Assembly (NCBI RefSeq): GCF_029714365.1 | Contig: NZ_CP121659.1 | Coordinates: 1,426,001 to 1,490,000, forward strand | Source of the DNA: Sinorhizobium terangae | Lineage (GTDB): Bacteria; Pseudomonadota; Alphaproteobacteria; Rhizobiales; Rhizobiaceae | Direction of reading: 5' to 3' | DNA: 64,000 nt | In this document: one piece after another, positions 17,540-26,825 of the stretch | Position numbering within the stretch: the first letter of the stretch is position 1 | Layout: each line of letters begins with the position of its first letter | The notes under the pieces: model-generated | The model's database searches: none | What the model was told of the DNA's origin: nothing | Seen by the model: the letters and a program-made list of their open reading frames with translations, nothing else | Program-made: the position numbers and the translations under genes

Positions 17540-19150
17540 ATGGCACCGCTCAAGCAGGCTTTGGTATGCACATGGATGGCAGCTTCGACGGCCCTGGTCG
17601 CTACGATGGCGACCCCGTTCACGGTTCACGCGGCAACGCCAGGGGACACTTTAGTCCAGGCTCTGCAGATCGATGACATCATCACTCTGGACCCCGCCGA
17701 GCTCTTCGAGTTCAGCACGGCTGAAATTGCGGGCAACACGTACGAACGCCTGTTTTCTTATGACTACAGCGACGTCTCTAAGGTCTCTGGTGAAGTCGCG
17801 GAATCGTGGGCCGTCTCGGACGACGGCAAAACGTTCACCTTCAAGATCCGCGCAGGCAAGAAGTTCGCCTCTGGCAATCCGTTGACTGCCGAGGACGTGG
17901 TGTTTTCACTTCAGCGGGCCGTCATTCTCGACAAGTCGCCGGCCTTCATTATCGGCCAGTTGGGCTTCGACAAGAACAATGTGAAGGACAGGATCAAGCA
18001 GACCGGCCCCTTTGAGTTCACGATGGAACTCAATCAGCCTTATGCGCCGACCTTTGTCCTCTACTGCCTGACGTCACCCGTCGCATCCATCGTCGACAAG
18101 CTGTTGCTGACGCAACACGAGAGTGACGGCGATCTTGGCTACCATTGGCTCAAGACCCATTATGCTGGTTCCGGCCCTTTCGCCATTCGTGACTGGAAGG
18201 CGAACGAGGTCGTGGTCTTGGAGCGGAACCCAAACTACGAGAAGAAGACGCCTCTGCAGCGCGTGATTTACCGTCACATCAAGGAAACTGCGACACAGCG
18301 CCTGCTGCTGGAGAAAGGCGACGTCGACATCTCCCGCAATCTGAGTCCGGAGGAAATCGACGCGGTGTCGAAGAATCCCGATATCAAGATCAACGAGGGC
18401 GCGAAAAGCACCATCTACTACCTGGGTCTCAATCAAAAGAATCCGAACCTCGCCAAGCCAGAGGTCCGCGAGGCTCTGAGATGGCTCGTCGACTACGGGG
18501 CCATCACCGACACGATCATGAGATATAAGGGCGAGATCCATCAGACTTTCCTGCCGAGAGGGTATCTGGGCGCACTGGACTCAAACCCCTACCACCTCGA
18601 CATTGCCAAGGCGAAGGGTCTGCTCGCCAAAGCCGGTCTGGCGGACGGCTTCACCGTCACCATGGATACCCGCTCGACGCCGGAAATCACCGGTATCGCA
18701 CAGGCGATTCAGGCGACCTTCGCAGAGGCAGGCGTCAAGCTGGAGATCATTCCAGGTGACCTTAAGCAGACCCTGACCAAATATCGCTCCCGGCAGCACG
18801 ATATCTTCATCGGCAACTGGGGCTCCGATTATCCGGATCCGAACTCCAATGCGGATGTGTTCGCGGCAAACGAGGACAACTCGGACGATGCCGCCGCTAA
18901 GCCGCTAGCATGGCGAAACTCCTGGGATCCAGGGTCGTTGACCGGCCAGACCCGCGCCGCTGTCATGGAGAGCGATCCTCAAAAGCGCGCCGAGATGTAC
19001 GAGGAACTGCAGAGAGCCGTGCTCAAGGACGGCCCGTTCGTCATCTTCCTGCAGCAGACCGAGGTCGCCGCCGAACGCAAGAATGTCGATGGCTTCGTCA
19101 TTGGGCCGTCCTTCGACACCAACAGCTTTGCGCAAGCCAAGAAGAACTGA
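17540..19150 (+). CDS. Oligopeptide ABC transporter, substrate-binding protein
   Basis: 536 residues, SBP_bac_5 family. A signal peptide runs to about residue 34 (ALVATMATPFTVHA), so it is periplasmic. Family blocks are present: NTYERLFSYD, AESWAVSDDGKTFTFKIR, LTAEDVVFSLQR, and late PDPNSNADVF. It binds peptides and delivers them to the two permeases behind it. I chose the ATG at 17540, which is 7 bases after AGGGAGG; the ATG at 17534 is only 1 base after it. It is the first gene of a tightly packed five-gene operon (spacing 7, -1, -1 and 2 bp). The substrate is not readable from sequence, but context points to D-aminoacyl or beta-peptides. Confidence 0.92.
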   Translation: MAPLKQALVCTWMAASTALVATMATPFTVHAATPGDTLVQALQIDDIITLDPAELFEFSTAEIAGNTYERLFSYDYSDVSKVSGEVAESWAVSDDGKTFTFKIRAGKKFASGNPLTAEDVVFSLQRAVILDKSPAFIIGQLGFDKNNVKDRIKQTGPFEFTMELNQPYAPTFVLYCLTSPVASIVDKLLLTQHESDGDLGYHWLKTHYAGSGPFAIRDWKANEVVVLERNPNYEKKTPLQRVIYRHIKETATQRLLLEKGDVDISRNLSPEEIDAVSKNPDIKINEGAKSTIYYLGLNQKNPNLAKPEVREALRWLVDYGAITDTIMRYKGEIHQTFLPRGYLGALDSNPYHLDIAKAKGLLAKAGLADGFTVTMDTRSTPEITGIAQAIQATFAEAGVKLEIIPGDLKQTLTKYRSRQHDIFIGNWGSDYPDPNSNADVFAANEDNSDDAAAKPLAWRNSWDPGSLTGQTRAAVMESDPQKRAEMYEELQRAVLKDGPFVIFLQQTEVAAERKNVDGFVIGPSFDTNSFAQAKKN

Positions 19151-19157
19151 TTTTCCG

Positions 19158-20210
19158 ATGGCACACCTACTCGTGGACGGTAGCAAAGGGCATGACGCCC
19201 TTTGCTACCTGGCAAAGCTCGCCCAGTTCGTTTTCGTACTGGCAACGACCCTCCTCGGACTCGTCGCCGTCACCTTCCTGATTGGGCGTGTCGTTCCGAT
19301 CGACCCGGTCCTTGCCATCGTAGGTGATCGCGCCAGCCCCCAAATCTATGCGCGCGCGCGGCAGGAGCTCGGGCTTGATCTGCCGCTCGTCGAGCAGTTC
19401 TGGACCTATCTGAAGAAGGCCGCGACGGGCGATTTCGGCAATTCGGTCCTCACCACCAATCCAGTGATGGCCGACATCGCCAACGCCTTTCCAGCAACTT
19501 TCGAATTGGCGACACTAGGCACCCTTGTCGGCATGCTGTTGGGCATCCCGCTCGGTGTTCTCGCCGCCGTCAAGCGCGGCAGCATTATCGACCACGTCGT
19601 TCGACTCCTCGGGCTCGCCGGCTATTCCATTCCGGTGTTCTGGCTCGGCCTCATGTGCCTGCTGCTCTTCTATGCCAAGCTAGAATGGGTCGGTGGGCCG
19701 GGGCGCATCGACGTGACCTATTCCTATCTCTACACGCCGGTCACCAACATCGTTCTCATCGACGCCGCCATTCAGGGCCAATGGGAGGCGTTCTGGGACG
19801 CAGTTTCGCATGTCATCCTGCCGGCCTGCCTGCTCGGCTACTATTCGCTCGCCTACATCAGCCGGATGACGCGCTCGTTCATGCTCAACGAGCTGGCACA
19901 GGAATACGTCATCGCGGCGCGCGTGAAGGGACTTTCCGAGTTACGAGTGATCTGGCGTCATGCCCTGCGCAATGCGGCCGTGCCGCTGGTCACCGTGGTC
20001 GCGCTGTCCTATGCGAACCTGCTTGAAGGCTCCGTGCTGACGGAAACGGTGTTCGCGTGGCCAGGTCTCGGCCAATACATGACCAATTCCCTTCAGAACG
20101 CCGACATGAATGCGGTCCTGGGCGGAACGATCGCGATCGGCACCGTCTTTGTGCTGCTCAACCTCGTCTCCGACCTTCTCTACCGCCTGCTGGACCCGAG
20201 GACCCGCTGA
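19158..20210 (+). CDS. Oligopeptide ABC transporter permease (DppB type)
   Basis: 350 residues with about six transmembrane helices. The first helix (FVFVLATTLLGLVAVTFLIGR) is followed by the DppB-type periplasmic PIDPVLAIVGDRASP segment and, near the end, the EAA loop (AARVKGLSELRVIWRHALRNA) that docks to the ATPases. The start is the ATG at 19158, 7 bp after the binding-protein stop. Its TGA overlaps the next ATG, so it is translationally coupled to the second permease. Confidence 0.93.
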   Translation: MAHLLVDGSKGHDALCYLAKLAQFVFVLATTLLGLVAVTFLIGRVVPIDPVLAIVGDRASPQIYARARQELGLDLPLVEQFWTYLKKAATGDFGNSVLTTNPVMADIANAFPATFELATLGTLVGMLLGIPLGVLAAVKRGSIIDHVVRLLGLAGYSIPVFWLGLMCLLLFYAKLEWVGGPGRIDVTYSYLYTPVTNIVLIDAAIQGQWEAFWDAVSHVILPACLLGYYSLAYISRMTRSFMLNELAQEYVIAARVKGLSELRVIWRHALRNAAVPLVTVVALSYANLLEGSVLTETVFAWPGLGQYMTNSLQNADMNAVLGGTIAIGTVFVLLNLVSDLLYRLLDPRTR

Positions 20211-21142
20211 TGACTAGCGCCCCTTCGTCTCCCCAATGCTCCGGCCTGCGGGCTTGGCTCCTTTCAACCGAACCAGGCTCTCGCTGGCAGGCGCGCCTGG
20301 GCCGAGGGTATATCGGCTGGCGCTCGTTCACCAGGAACCCGCTCGCCGTCCTGGGCCTCGGCATCGTGGCTGCCCTGATACTTGTCGCGATTTTTGCCGA
20401 TGGCATAGCCCCCCATTCTCCGGTGATCGGCGGCGACCTGCGCACGCAGCGCCTGCTACCGCCGAGCGACGCCTTTTGGCTTGGTACAGACGACCAGGCG
20501 CGGGATATTTTTTCCCGCCTCGTCCATGGCTCGCGCATCACGCTGTTCGTCATCGTTCTGGTATCTCTGATCGCTACGCCCATCGGCCTGCTGGTTGGCA
20601 CCATCTCCGGCTATCGTGGCGGGTGGATCGATACGGCCCTGATGCGGATCACCGACATCTTCCTGGCCTTTCCGCGCCTCATACTGGCGCTGGCCTTCGT
20701 GGCGGCGCTTGGTCCGGGCATTGAGAACGCAGTCATTGCGATCGCGATCACCTCCTGGCCCCCTTACGCCCGCATCGCACGCGCGGAGACGTTGATGATA
20801 CGCAAGAGCGACTTCATCGCGGCCGTGAGGCTCCAGGGCGCCTCAACCGCCCGCGTCATCCTTGGCCACGTGGTGCCGCTGTGCATCCCGTCACTGGTCG
20901 TGCGCGTCACGCTCGACATGGCCGGCATCATCCTAACCGCGGCCGGGCTCGGCTTCCTCGGCCTCGGCGCTCAGCCGCCGATGCCGGAATGGGGTGCGAT
21001 GATCGCCGCCGGGCGCAACTACCTTGTCGATCAATGGTGGGTCGCTGCGATGCCTGGTCTCGCCATCTTCGTGGTGAGCCTCAGTTTCAACCTGTTGGGC
21101 GACGGCTTGCGCGACGTCCTGGATCCGAAGGCTGCGAAGTGA
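20210..21142 (+). CDS. Oligopeptide ABC transporter permease (DppC type)
   Basis: 310 residues. The N-terminal cytoplasmic part contains the OppC-type SFTRNPLAVLGLGIVAALIL helix, then the conserved LGTDDQARDIFSRLVHGSRITL block and an EAA loop (AAVRLQGASTARVILGHVVPL). It pairs with the DppB-type protein to form the membrane channel. The ATG at 20210 lies in the ATGA overlap with the preceding gene, and its stop overlaps the ATG of the first ATPase gene. Confidence 0.93.
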   Translation: MTSAPSSPQCSGLRAWLLSTEPGSRWQARLGRGYIGWRSFTRNPLAVLGLGIVAALILVAIFADGIAPHSPVIGGDLRTQRLLPPSDAFWLGTDDQARDIFSRLVHGSRITLFVIVLVSLIATPIGLLVGTISGYRGGWIDTALMRITDIFLAFPRLILALAFVAALGPGIENAVIAIAITSWPPYARIARAETLMIRKSDFIAAVRLQGASTARVILGHVVPLCIPSLVVRVTLDMAGIILTAAGLGFLGLGAQPPMPEWGAMIAAGRNYLVDQWWVAAMPGLAIFVVSLSFNLLGDGLRDVLDPKAAK

Positions 21143-21975
21143 TGAAACCGCTTCTCGAACTCGAAGACCTTCGGGTCCGCTTCCATCTGCGCACGGGCAC
21201 CGTCGAGGCCGTTCGCGGCGTTTCGTTCCGGCTCGGCCGCGAGCGGCTCGGCATCGTCGGCGAATCCGGTTCAGGAAAATCGCAAACGGGCCGCGCCATC
21301 CTGGGTCTCACACCACCTTCAGGAGACGTCACGGCCAGTCGTCTGGACTTCGATGGGGTCGATCTGCTCAAGGCCTCGCGGCGCACGCTTCGCCAACTGC
21401 GCGGCGGGCGCATCAGCATGGTGATGCAGGATCCGAAATACTCTCTCAACCCGGTCATGACCCTCGGCGAACAGATCGTCGAAGCTTACAGGGCGCATGC
21501 CAGAGCATCCCGCGCGGAGGCTCGCGACAGGACGCTGGCCATACTTGAAGCGGTGAAGATCAGCGACCCCCGGCGCGTATTCTCGCTCTACCCGCACGAA
21601 GTCTCGGGGGGCATGGGTCAGCGTGCGATGATCGCCATGATGCTCGTAACCAATCCCGATCTGCTGATTGCCGACGAACCGACGTCGGCCCTCGACGTCA
21701 CGGTCTCGATGGAGGTGTTGCGCATCCTCGACGAGCTCGTCTCGGAGCGCGGGATGGGTCTGATCTTCGTCTCGCATGACCTGAAGCTCGTATCCTCTTT
21801 CTGCGACCGAGTGCTCGTGATGTATGCGGGCCGGGTGGTGGAGGAACTGGAGGCTACGAAACTCAAGGAAGCCGAGCATCCTTATACGCAGGGGCTGATC
21901 CGGTGCATGCCTACTCTGAAGAACGAGGTGCGCCCGCTGCCAACGCTCAACCGCGATCCTTCCTGGGGGCTGTGA
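21142..21975 (+). CDS. Oligopeptide ABC transporter ATP-binding protein (DppD type)
   Basis: 277 residues. Walker A is GESGSGKS, the signature is VSGGMGQRAMIAM (a GGMxQR variant typical of DppD), Walker B is LLIADEPTSALD, and the switch His is in FVSHDL. It energises peptide uptake together with the second ATPase. Its ATG overlaps the permease stop by one base. The C-terminal part ends with HPYTQGLIRCMPTL, the usual Dpp/Opp tail, and lacks a clear Cys-rich iron-sulfur motif. Confidence 0.93.
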   Translation: MKPLLELEDLRVRFHLRTGTVEAVRGVSFRLGRERLGIVGESGSGKSQTGRAILGLTPPSGDVTASRLDFDGVDLLKASRRTLRQLRGGRISMVMQDPKYSLNPVMTLGEQIVEAYRAHARASRAEARDRTLAILEAVKISDPRRVFSLYPHEVSGGMGQRAMIAMMLVTNPDLLIADEPTSALDVTVSMEVLRILDELVSERGMGLIFVSHDLKLVSSFCDRVLVMYAGRVVEELEATKLKEAEHPYTQGLIRCMPTLKNEVRPLPTLNRDPSWGL

Positions 21976-21977
21976 TC

Positions 21978-22784
21978 ATGCTAGACATTCGGAATCTCAA
22001 TGTCGCCTTCGGTACGGGGCGGCTCGGCGTGGTCGCGGTCAAGAACATGAGCTTCAGCGTGGCGCGTGGCGAAGCTTACGGCCTCGTCGGCGAGTCCGGC
22101 TCGGGCAAGTCCACGGGGCTGCGCGCGATCTGCGGCCTCGCGCCGATCCGCAGTGGAAGTGTGACGGTGGAGGGCAGGCAAGTCGCCACGCCGCGCGACA
22201 AAGCCTTCTACCGTTCGGTGCAGATGGTTTTTCAGGACCCTTACGCCTCGCTCCACCCGCGCCATACGGTCGATCGCACGTTGTCCGAACCCCTCGCCAT
22301 CCACGGTGAGAGGGATGTCGAGGCGCGGATCCTCGAGGCACTCAGAGAAGTGGGACTTGGCCCTTCCTTCCGCTTCCGCTATCCCCACCAGCTCTCGGGC
22401 GGCCAGCGCCAGCGCATCGCAATAGCCCGCGCACTGATACTGCGCCCCAAGGTGCTGCTGCTCGATGAACCGACCTCGGCGCTCGACGCTTCCGTGCAGG
22501 CTGAGATCCTGAACCTTCTTGATGACCTGCGCCAGAGGATGGGACTGACCTACGTTCTGGTGAGCCATGATCTCGCGGTCGTCGCGCATTTGTGCAAGCG
22601 CCTGCTGGTGATGCGCCATGGCGAGACCGTCGAGGAGACGACGTCCGAGGCGCTGCGGTCAGGGAACGCTTCGAACGAGTACACCCGGTCACTGATTAAG
22701 GCGAGTCAGGGATTCGCGCGTGAGTGCACTCCATCGGCAGCGGACCCCGCCAGCCGAGGACATCGGTCATGTCATGGTGGGTGA
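21978..22784 (+). CDS. Oligopeptide ABC transporter ATP-binding protein (DppF type)
   Basis: 268 residues. Walker A GESGSGKST, Q-loop MVFQDPYASLHPRHT (the DppF hallmark), signature LSGGQRQRIAIARAL, Walker B VLLLDEPTSALD and H-loop LVSHDL are all present. It forms the heterodimer with the DppD-type ATPase, 2 bp upstream. The last 25 residues are poorly conserved in character and run into the spacer before the RpiR gene. The spacer (22785-23088) holds only a weak open frame that I do not annotate. Confidence 0.92.
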   Translation: MLDIRNLNVAFGTGRLGVVAVKNMSFSVARGEAYGLVGESGSGKSTGLRAICGLAPIRSGSVTVEGRQVATPRDKAFYRSVQMVFQDPYASLHPRHTVDRTLSEPLAIHGERDVEARILEALREVGLGPSFRFRYPHQLSGGQRQRIAIARALILRPKVLLLDEPTSALDASVQAEILNLLDDLRQRMGLTYVLVSHDLAVVAHLCKRLLVMRHGETVEETTSEALRSGNASNEYTRSLIKASQGFARECTPSAADPASRGHRSCHGG

Positions 22785-23088
22785 GAGCTCAGGCGAAACC
22801 AGCCCTGCGACGGCTCTGATGCGATGGCGACATATGCGCGATCCCTTCTCCCTCGCGGAATGCTGGAGCTATTTCAAGATGCTGGATATGAGACCGATTC
22901 GCAGCGACACGCTTGAATTTACCCGGCGAGATCGGCGTGATAGCTGGCCGTGCTGGGGAAACAGATCGCCAGGCTCGCCAATTGGCAGAGGCATGATCAT
23001 GGCAGACCCGAGGCCGGGCGTCGGAGAGGACGGATCAACTCGAGCAGGCAAACCTCTCGCCCCGGCGACGATCCGCTCCCTCTGAAGG

Positions 23089-23997
23089 CTACTCCGCAAA
23101 ACTTCCAAAGTTGTCCTGCAGCTCTTGGAGCCGCTGGCCGCGCTTCTTGACCAACGGACCCAGACGGCGGATGACCTCGTCCACAAGAAGACCGAGAAAG
23201 GCCGTCACCGGCGCATTACTCTCCCAGAACATATCGATGTCGGTGGCGATGCGGAAAACATTGTCCGTCAGTTCCTCTGCCCAGTAGCACACGGAATCCG
23301 TGACGATCACAGTATCGATGTTGGCCTGCGAAGCCTGCCGGGCCAGAAGCATGGCCTGCTTCGCATACCGTCGGACATCCACGAGGATGAGTACCGGTTT
23401 TCCGACGTCATCCGCGAACAGTTCGCTGTAAGTACCGCTGACGCCGTCCAAGAAGCGGACACGCGGGCGGGCGTATTCGAGACGCAGGGCAAAATCCATG
23501 GCCAGACCCCGCACGGTCTGAAAGCCTGCGACATACACGCGATCGGCCCTGGCGACCGTCTCCGCAACCTGGCTGAACCTGGCGGTGCGGGCGAGCTCGT
23601 AGGTGCCGATAATCGACTTCAATTCCAAATCGAGACTTCCAGAGAGGCCATGAGCCTCGCGGTCCTCCTCACTCCTGGAACGTTCGGCCGAGGTGATGCG
23701 CTCGTACCGCTCTCCCACGAGCCAGGCGATCTGATGAATCGTGCTACCCAGTTCCTCCTTAAGAGCGGAAAGGTTCTCATAGCCGAGTGAACGCAGGAAG
23801 CGCCCCATGGTCATGGGGCTGAGCTTGAGCTTGCTCGCGATCGAGGCCGCGGTCTCGAAAGGAATGTCGCGGACGTTCGCGACTAGATAGGCCGCGATGG
23901 CGCTTTCCGCCTTCGAGAAGGTAGCCTGCCGTTCCTTGATCTTCTCGACGAAGGGGAAGGATGGCGGCGCCGGCTGGGGCGCTTCCTTGCGGCTCAT
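23089..23997 (-). CDS. RpiR/MurR-family transcriptional regulator
   Basis: 302 residues. The N-terminal HTH_6 domain contains ERQATFSKAESAIAAYLVAN and FETAASIASKLKLSPMTMGRFLRSLGY. The C-terminal SIS domain runs from about 150 (RVYVAGFQTVRGLAMDF...VLILVDVRRYAKQAMLLARQA) and normally binds a phosphosugar or related ligand. The ATG at 23997 overlaps the peptidase stop by 4 bp (ATGA), so it is co-translated with the peptidase. I infer it controls both that operon and the dadA/importer intergenic region through the shared AT-rich motif. Confidence 0.9.
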   Translation of the reverse strand: MSRKEAPQPAPPSFPFVEKIKERQATFSKAESAIAAYLVANVRDIPFETAASIASKLKLSPMTMGRFLRSLGYENLSALKEELGSTIHQIAWLVGERYERITSAERSRSEEDREAHGLSGSLDLELKSIIGTYELARTARFSQVAETVARADRVYVAGFQTVRGLAMDFALRLEYARPRVRFLDGVSGTYSELFADDVGKPVLILVDVRRYAKQAMLLARQASQANIDTVIVTDSVCYWAEELTDNVFRIATDIDMFWESNAPVTAFLGLLVDEVIRRLGPLVKKRGQRLQELQDNFGSFAE

Positions 23998-25124
23998 GCG
24001 TTCAATCGTCCATAGTTGCGCATAACCTCCTTTACAGCATCGTGCTCGATGGAGGCAACAAGCCTGTCCTCGCGTCCCACCATCGACTCGGCCGCCACCA
24101 TGGCATTGATGATTGCTTCCTCCACGGCCTGCGCCGTCGCCTCGAAAAGTGAATCGAGCCTGTTGTTCGGCAGGAAGGCAAGGTTACCCAATTCCGGCTG
24201 GGTCGCCGATTCACTCATCGTAAGGTTTGCCGTTGAGAAGGCGAGGCACAGATCGCCGGATCCGTCCCCGGACGGTGTTCCGGTCCGGCCGATTCCGAGT
24301 CCAGCACGTCGGGCGAGTCGTTCCAACTGGGTGGGCATCAGGGGCGCGTCGGTCGCCACGACCGCGATGATCGAGCCCTGCTCGCCGGCCCAGAGTCGGT
24401 TCGAGGCGAGGTGTTCGCCAACGGGTACCCCCAGTATTTTTAAGAGAGGCCGAATGCCAAAATTCGCTTGTACAAGGCAGCCTACGGTATAGCTGGCACC
24501 GAGTAGGTCCACGACGCGGGACGAGGTTCCCGTCCCTCCTTTGAACTCGAAGCAGATCATACCGGTTCCGCCGCCGACGTTGCCCTCGGCCAAAGGTCCG
24601 CCGGAAGCGCTATCGAGAGCCTCTACTACGTGCGCGGGCGTGACATGGAATGCGTTAATGTCGTTGAGATAGGCGTCGCACGTTTCGGCCACCACGGGCA
24701 GCATGAATTTATAAGCCGCAAGCCCGGCGTCCGGCTTCCCGATCATCCATTGCAGCATTGCCTGATGAACGGTTCCAAGGCTATGGGTGTTGGTTATGCC
24801 GATGGGTCCCAGAAAATACCCGGCTTCCCTGATCCAGTGCGTGCCCGTCATCTCACCGTTTCCATTAAGCGAGTGGAAGCCGGCCCATACGGGTACCCGC
24901 AAAAGGCCTGAGCGGCCTCTTGGAAGTATGGCAGTGACACCAGTGCGAGCCGGTCCCTTACCCGCTCCGGGGGAGTCGTTGATCACGGTCGCGTAACCGA
25001 CCTCCACACCGGAAACATCCGTGATGGCGTTGAAAGGGCCGGTCTTTCCCGAAAAGGGCAGGCCCAGGTCCCGCGCCCGCGGCTTTGTATGGGCTCCAGA
25101 TGCCAAGCGCTGAACGATCTCCAT
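23994..25124 (-). CDS. P1-family (DmpA-type) aminopeptidase
   Basis: 376 residues, close to the length of DmpA from Ochrobactrum. These N-terminal-nucleophile enzymes self-cleave before a Ser; here G250-S251 in EQGSIIAVVATDAPL is the matching site. Other family blocks: FNAITDVSGVEVGYAT, GITNTHSLGTVHQAM, and GNVGGGTGM...FKGGTGTSSRVV. Known members release N-terminal D-Ala or beta-Ala residues from peptides and D-esters. The gene is first in an operon with RpiR and has the shared operator motif 58 bp upstream. Together with the importer and dadA it forms a pathway for peptides with D- or beta-amino acids; substrate preference is inferred. Confidence 0.92.
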   Translation of the reverse strand: MEIVQRLASGAHTKPRARDLGLPFSGKTGPFNAITDVSGVEVGYATVINDSPGAGKGPARTGVTAILPRGRSGLLRVPVWAGFHSLNGNGEMTGTHWIREAGYFLGPIGITNTHSLGTVHQAMLQWMIGKPDAGLAAYKFMLPVVAETCDAYLNDINAFHVTPAHVVEALDSASGGPLAEGNVGGGTGMICFEFKGGTGTSSRVVDLLGASYTVGCLVQANFGIRPLLKILGVPVGEHLASNRLWAGEQGSIIAVVATDAPLMPTQLERLARRAGLGIGRTGTPSGDGSGDLCLAFSTANLTMSESATQPELGNLAFLPNNRLDSLFEATAQAVEEAIINAMVAAESMVGREDRLVASIEHDAVKEVMRNYGRLNA

Positions 25125-25182
25125 TGGGTATCCTCATTCTTTGGGTTTCGCTTCCGCGTTACTCTAACGAGCATTTGCGTGA

Positions 25183-25209
25183 AATGATAGCAAAATAATA
25201 TTTTGTCAT
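25183..25209. promoter_or_regulatory. Operator-like palindrome upstream of the P1 peptidase/rpiR operon
   Basis: TGATAGCAAAATA and its near-complement TATTTTGTCATCA form a 27-bp palindrome around one central base, with 11 of 13 arm positions pairing. The same core occurs at 17432-17450. It lies about 60 bp before the peptidase start, a typical operator position. Confidence 0.6.
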
Positions 25210-25229
25210 CAAAGATATTTAGATAACAT

Positions 25230-26219
25230 TAGTGCCGAAATCGCCACCGAGCAACGGTGCGCGAAAGACAGGAACGCGGTGCCCCTGCCCGCCGAGCTTG
25301 AGGAGGCTGATGCGCGAAACGCACAAGCCTATTACTCTCGCCCGCGATCCACTCCGCCGTGATTTCATCCCTCAGTTGCCCCTACTCGCGGCCGCGGAAC
25401 TGTCTGCCCTTGAATTGGAAACGCCCTGCCGGACAGCCCGCACCCGAGCACCGTCCAACCCTTTGGCCTTGATGCCATCACTAGTGCGTACCCACGCGAC
25501 GGTGCGCCTCGGATGCTTACGCCCTCTGTCGGGTTTGTAGGATTCGCGACACAGGAATGACGAGTCAATTTCGTTCTTCCTGCGGTAGATGGCTGAAACC
25601 CAGTCAAAGACGTCTTTTCGGCTCTATTGGGAAGATGGCACGATGCTTGCTCGCTTCGTTACGAGCCGGCGCGAGCAGCGGACCGGCATTCATGTCGCGG
25701 ACACTGCGATGCACAGAGAAGAAGAGAAGAAAGGGAAGCTGCATGTCAGCTCAGGCAAATCCCGTAATACTGGGGAGCGTCGTCCAAGCCAGCACCGCCT
25801 TAGGTCCACCGCAGGCCCGACTGCGTCCGACTGTGCAGATTCGGGCGCGGCAATCTCCATCGGACCCGTTGGCGTTCGCTGGAAAACAGAATCGCCACAC
25901 GCGAATTCGCGGGAACCGCCACAGCAGCACCGAAGACGTGCGGAGTGGATGCTTCATCATTCCGAGGGGCGGCGGGCCCGCCTCCGGCCTGCTCTCTGGA
26001 CAAGACCCACTGAGGCTGCAGCGGGTCTTGAGAGAGATGCTCCCCCTGGTCCGGCTGTCCGCTGCTGCTCTTTCACGTACTCCCGTGGCTTATGCCGCGA
26101 CGGCTGCCGCGTGACCCCATCTCCGTGAACGGCCTCACCTACCCTCCCCTCCGAAAGCTGCTCCTCCCCCATCAACCGCATCGATCAAACCCAGGACGCC
26201 ACCGCCGCGGCTCGTCGGC
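25230..26219. other. About 1 kb without a recognisable gene
   Basis: Several overlapping open frames exist on both strands, but none has a convincing start or reads like a known protein. A plus-strand frame from 25744 (MSAQANPVILGSVVQASTAL...) follows AAGGGAAGC and could be translated, but its composition (Arg/Ser-rich) is typical of a shadow. The segment may be a remnant between the peptide-use block and the panD cluster. Confidence 0.4.
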
Positions 26220-26246
26220 ATGTCGTCCCACACAGGAGACTCGTGG

Positions 26247-26705
26247 ATGAGAAAAGTCATTGCCGCCAAGCTTCATGGCATCACCGTGACGGACGCGGAT
26301 CTGAACTACCACGGTTCAATAACCCTGGATCCAGATCATTGCGATGAGGCGGGTATCCTTCCGCTGGAATTCGTAGAGATCTGGAACAAGGCCTCGGGCG
26401 CGCGAATCAGCACGTATGTCATCTACGGCGAGAGGGGCTCTCGTTGCTGTGTGCTGAACGGGGCCGCTGCTCGCACCTGCCAAATCGGGGACGAGATAAT
26501 CGTTTGCTCGTCGGCATATGTTGAGAAGAGTCAGATTGCAGAGATCAAACCGCGAGTGCTGACGTTCAATCGGGACAATTCTGTGCGCGACCGCATGTTT
26601 TACGATGCTGGAGCCAGGGAGGATGGAACAATGACGTTCAGCGTTCGCGAGGGGTCTCTTGATGGCACCACCCTAAAGACTCCAGTTCGGGCCAATCGGT
26701 CGTAG
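26247..26705 (+). CDS. panD: Aspartate 1-decarboxylase
   Basis: 152 residues. PanD makes beta-alanine from L-aspartate using a pyruvoyl group formed by self-cleavage. The cleavage site YHGSITLD is present (Gly23-Ser24), with Lys8, and the STYVIYGERGSRCCVLNGAAAR block matches the catalytic region of PanD. The protein is about 25 residues longer than the E. coli enzyme at its C-terminus. The ATG at 26247 follows CAGGAGA. Here panD is not with panB/panC but with a Ddl-like ligase, an exporter and a racemase, so its beta-alanine may feed a secondary product rather than pantothenate. Confidence 0.93.
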   Translation: MRKVIAAKLHGITVTDADLNYHGSITLDPDHCDEAGILPLEFVEIWNKASGARISTYVIYGERGSRCCVLNGAAARTCQIGDEIIVCSSAYVEKSQIAEIKPRVLTFNRDNSVRDRMFYDAGAREDGTMTFSVREGSLDGTTLKTPVRANRS

Positions 26706-26825
26706 CGCACCGGATCGGGCTTGACGGGGAGGACTGTCGCCGAACGGGGACCACACCCGTTGGGCCAGATGCTCTTCGTCTCCAAAGGCGACCGCGAAAC
26801 CGCAACTCAACGAAAGGGATCTGCC

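Noticed and set aside
22720..23085. Plus-strand frame of 121 residues after the DppF-type gene
   Set aside because: The first part overlaps the end of the ATPase gene and the rest has no family resemblance or clear start; treated as spacer.
25557..26114. Plus-strand frame of 185 residues before panD
   Set aside because: Ser/Arg/Pro-rich composition and overlap with frames on the same strand suggest it is not coding.
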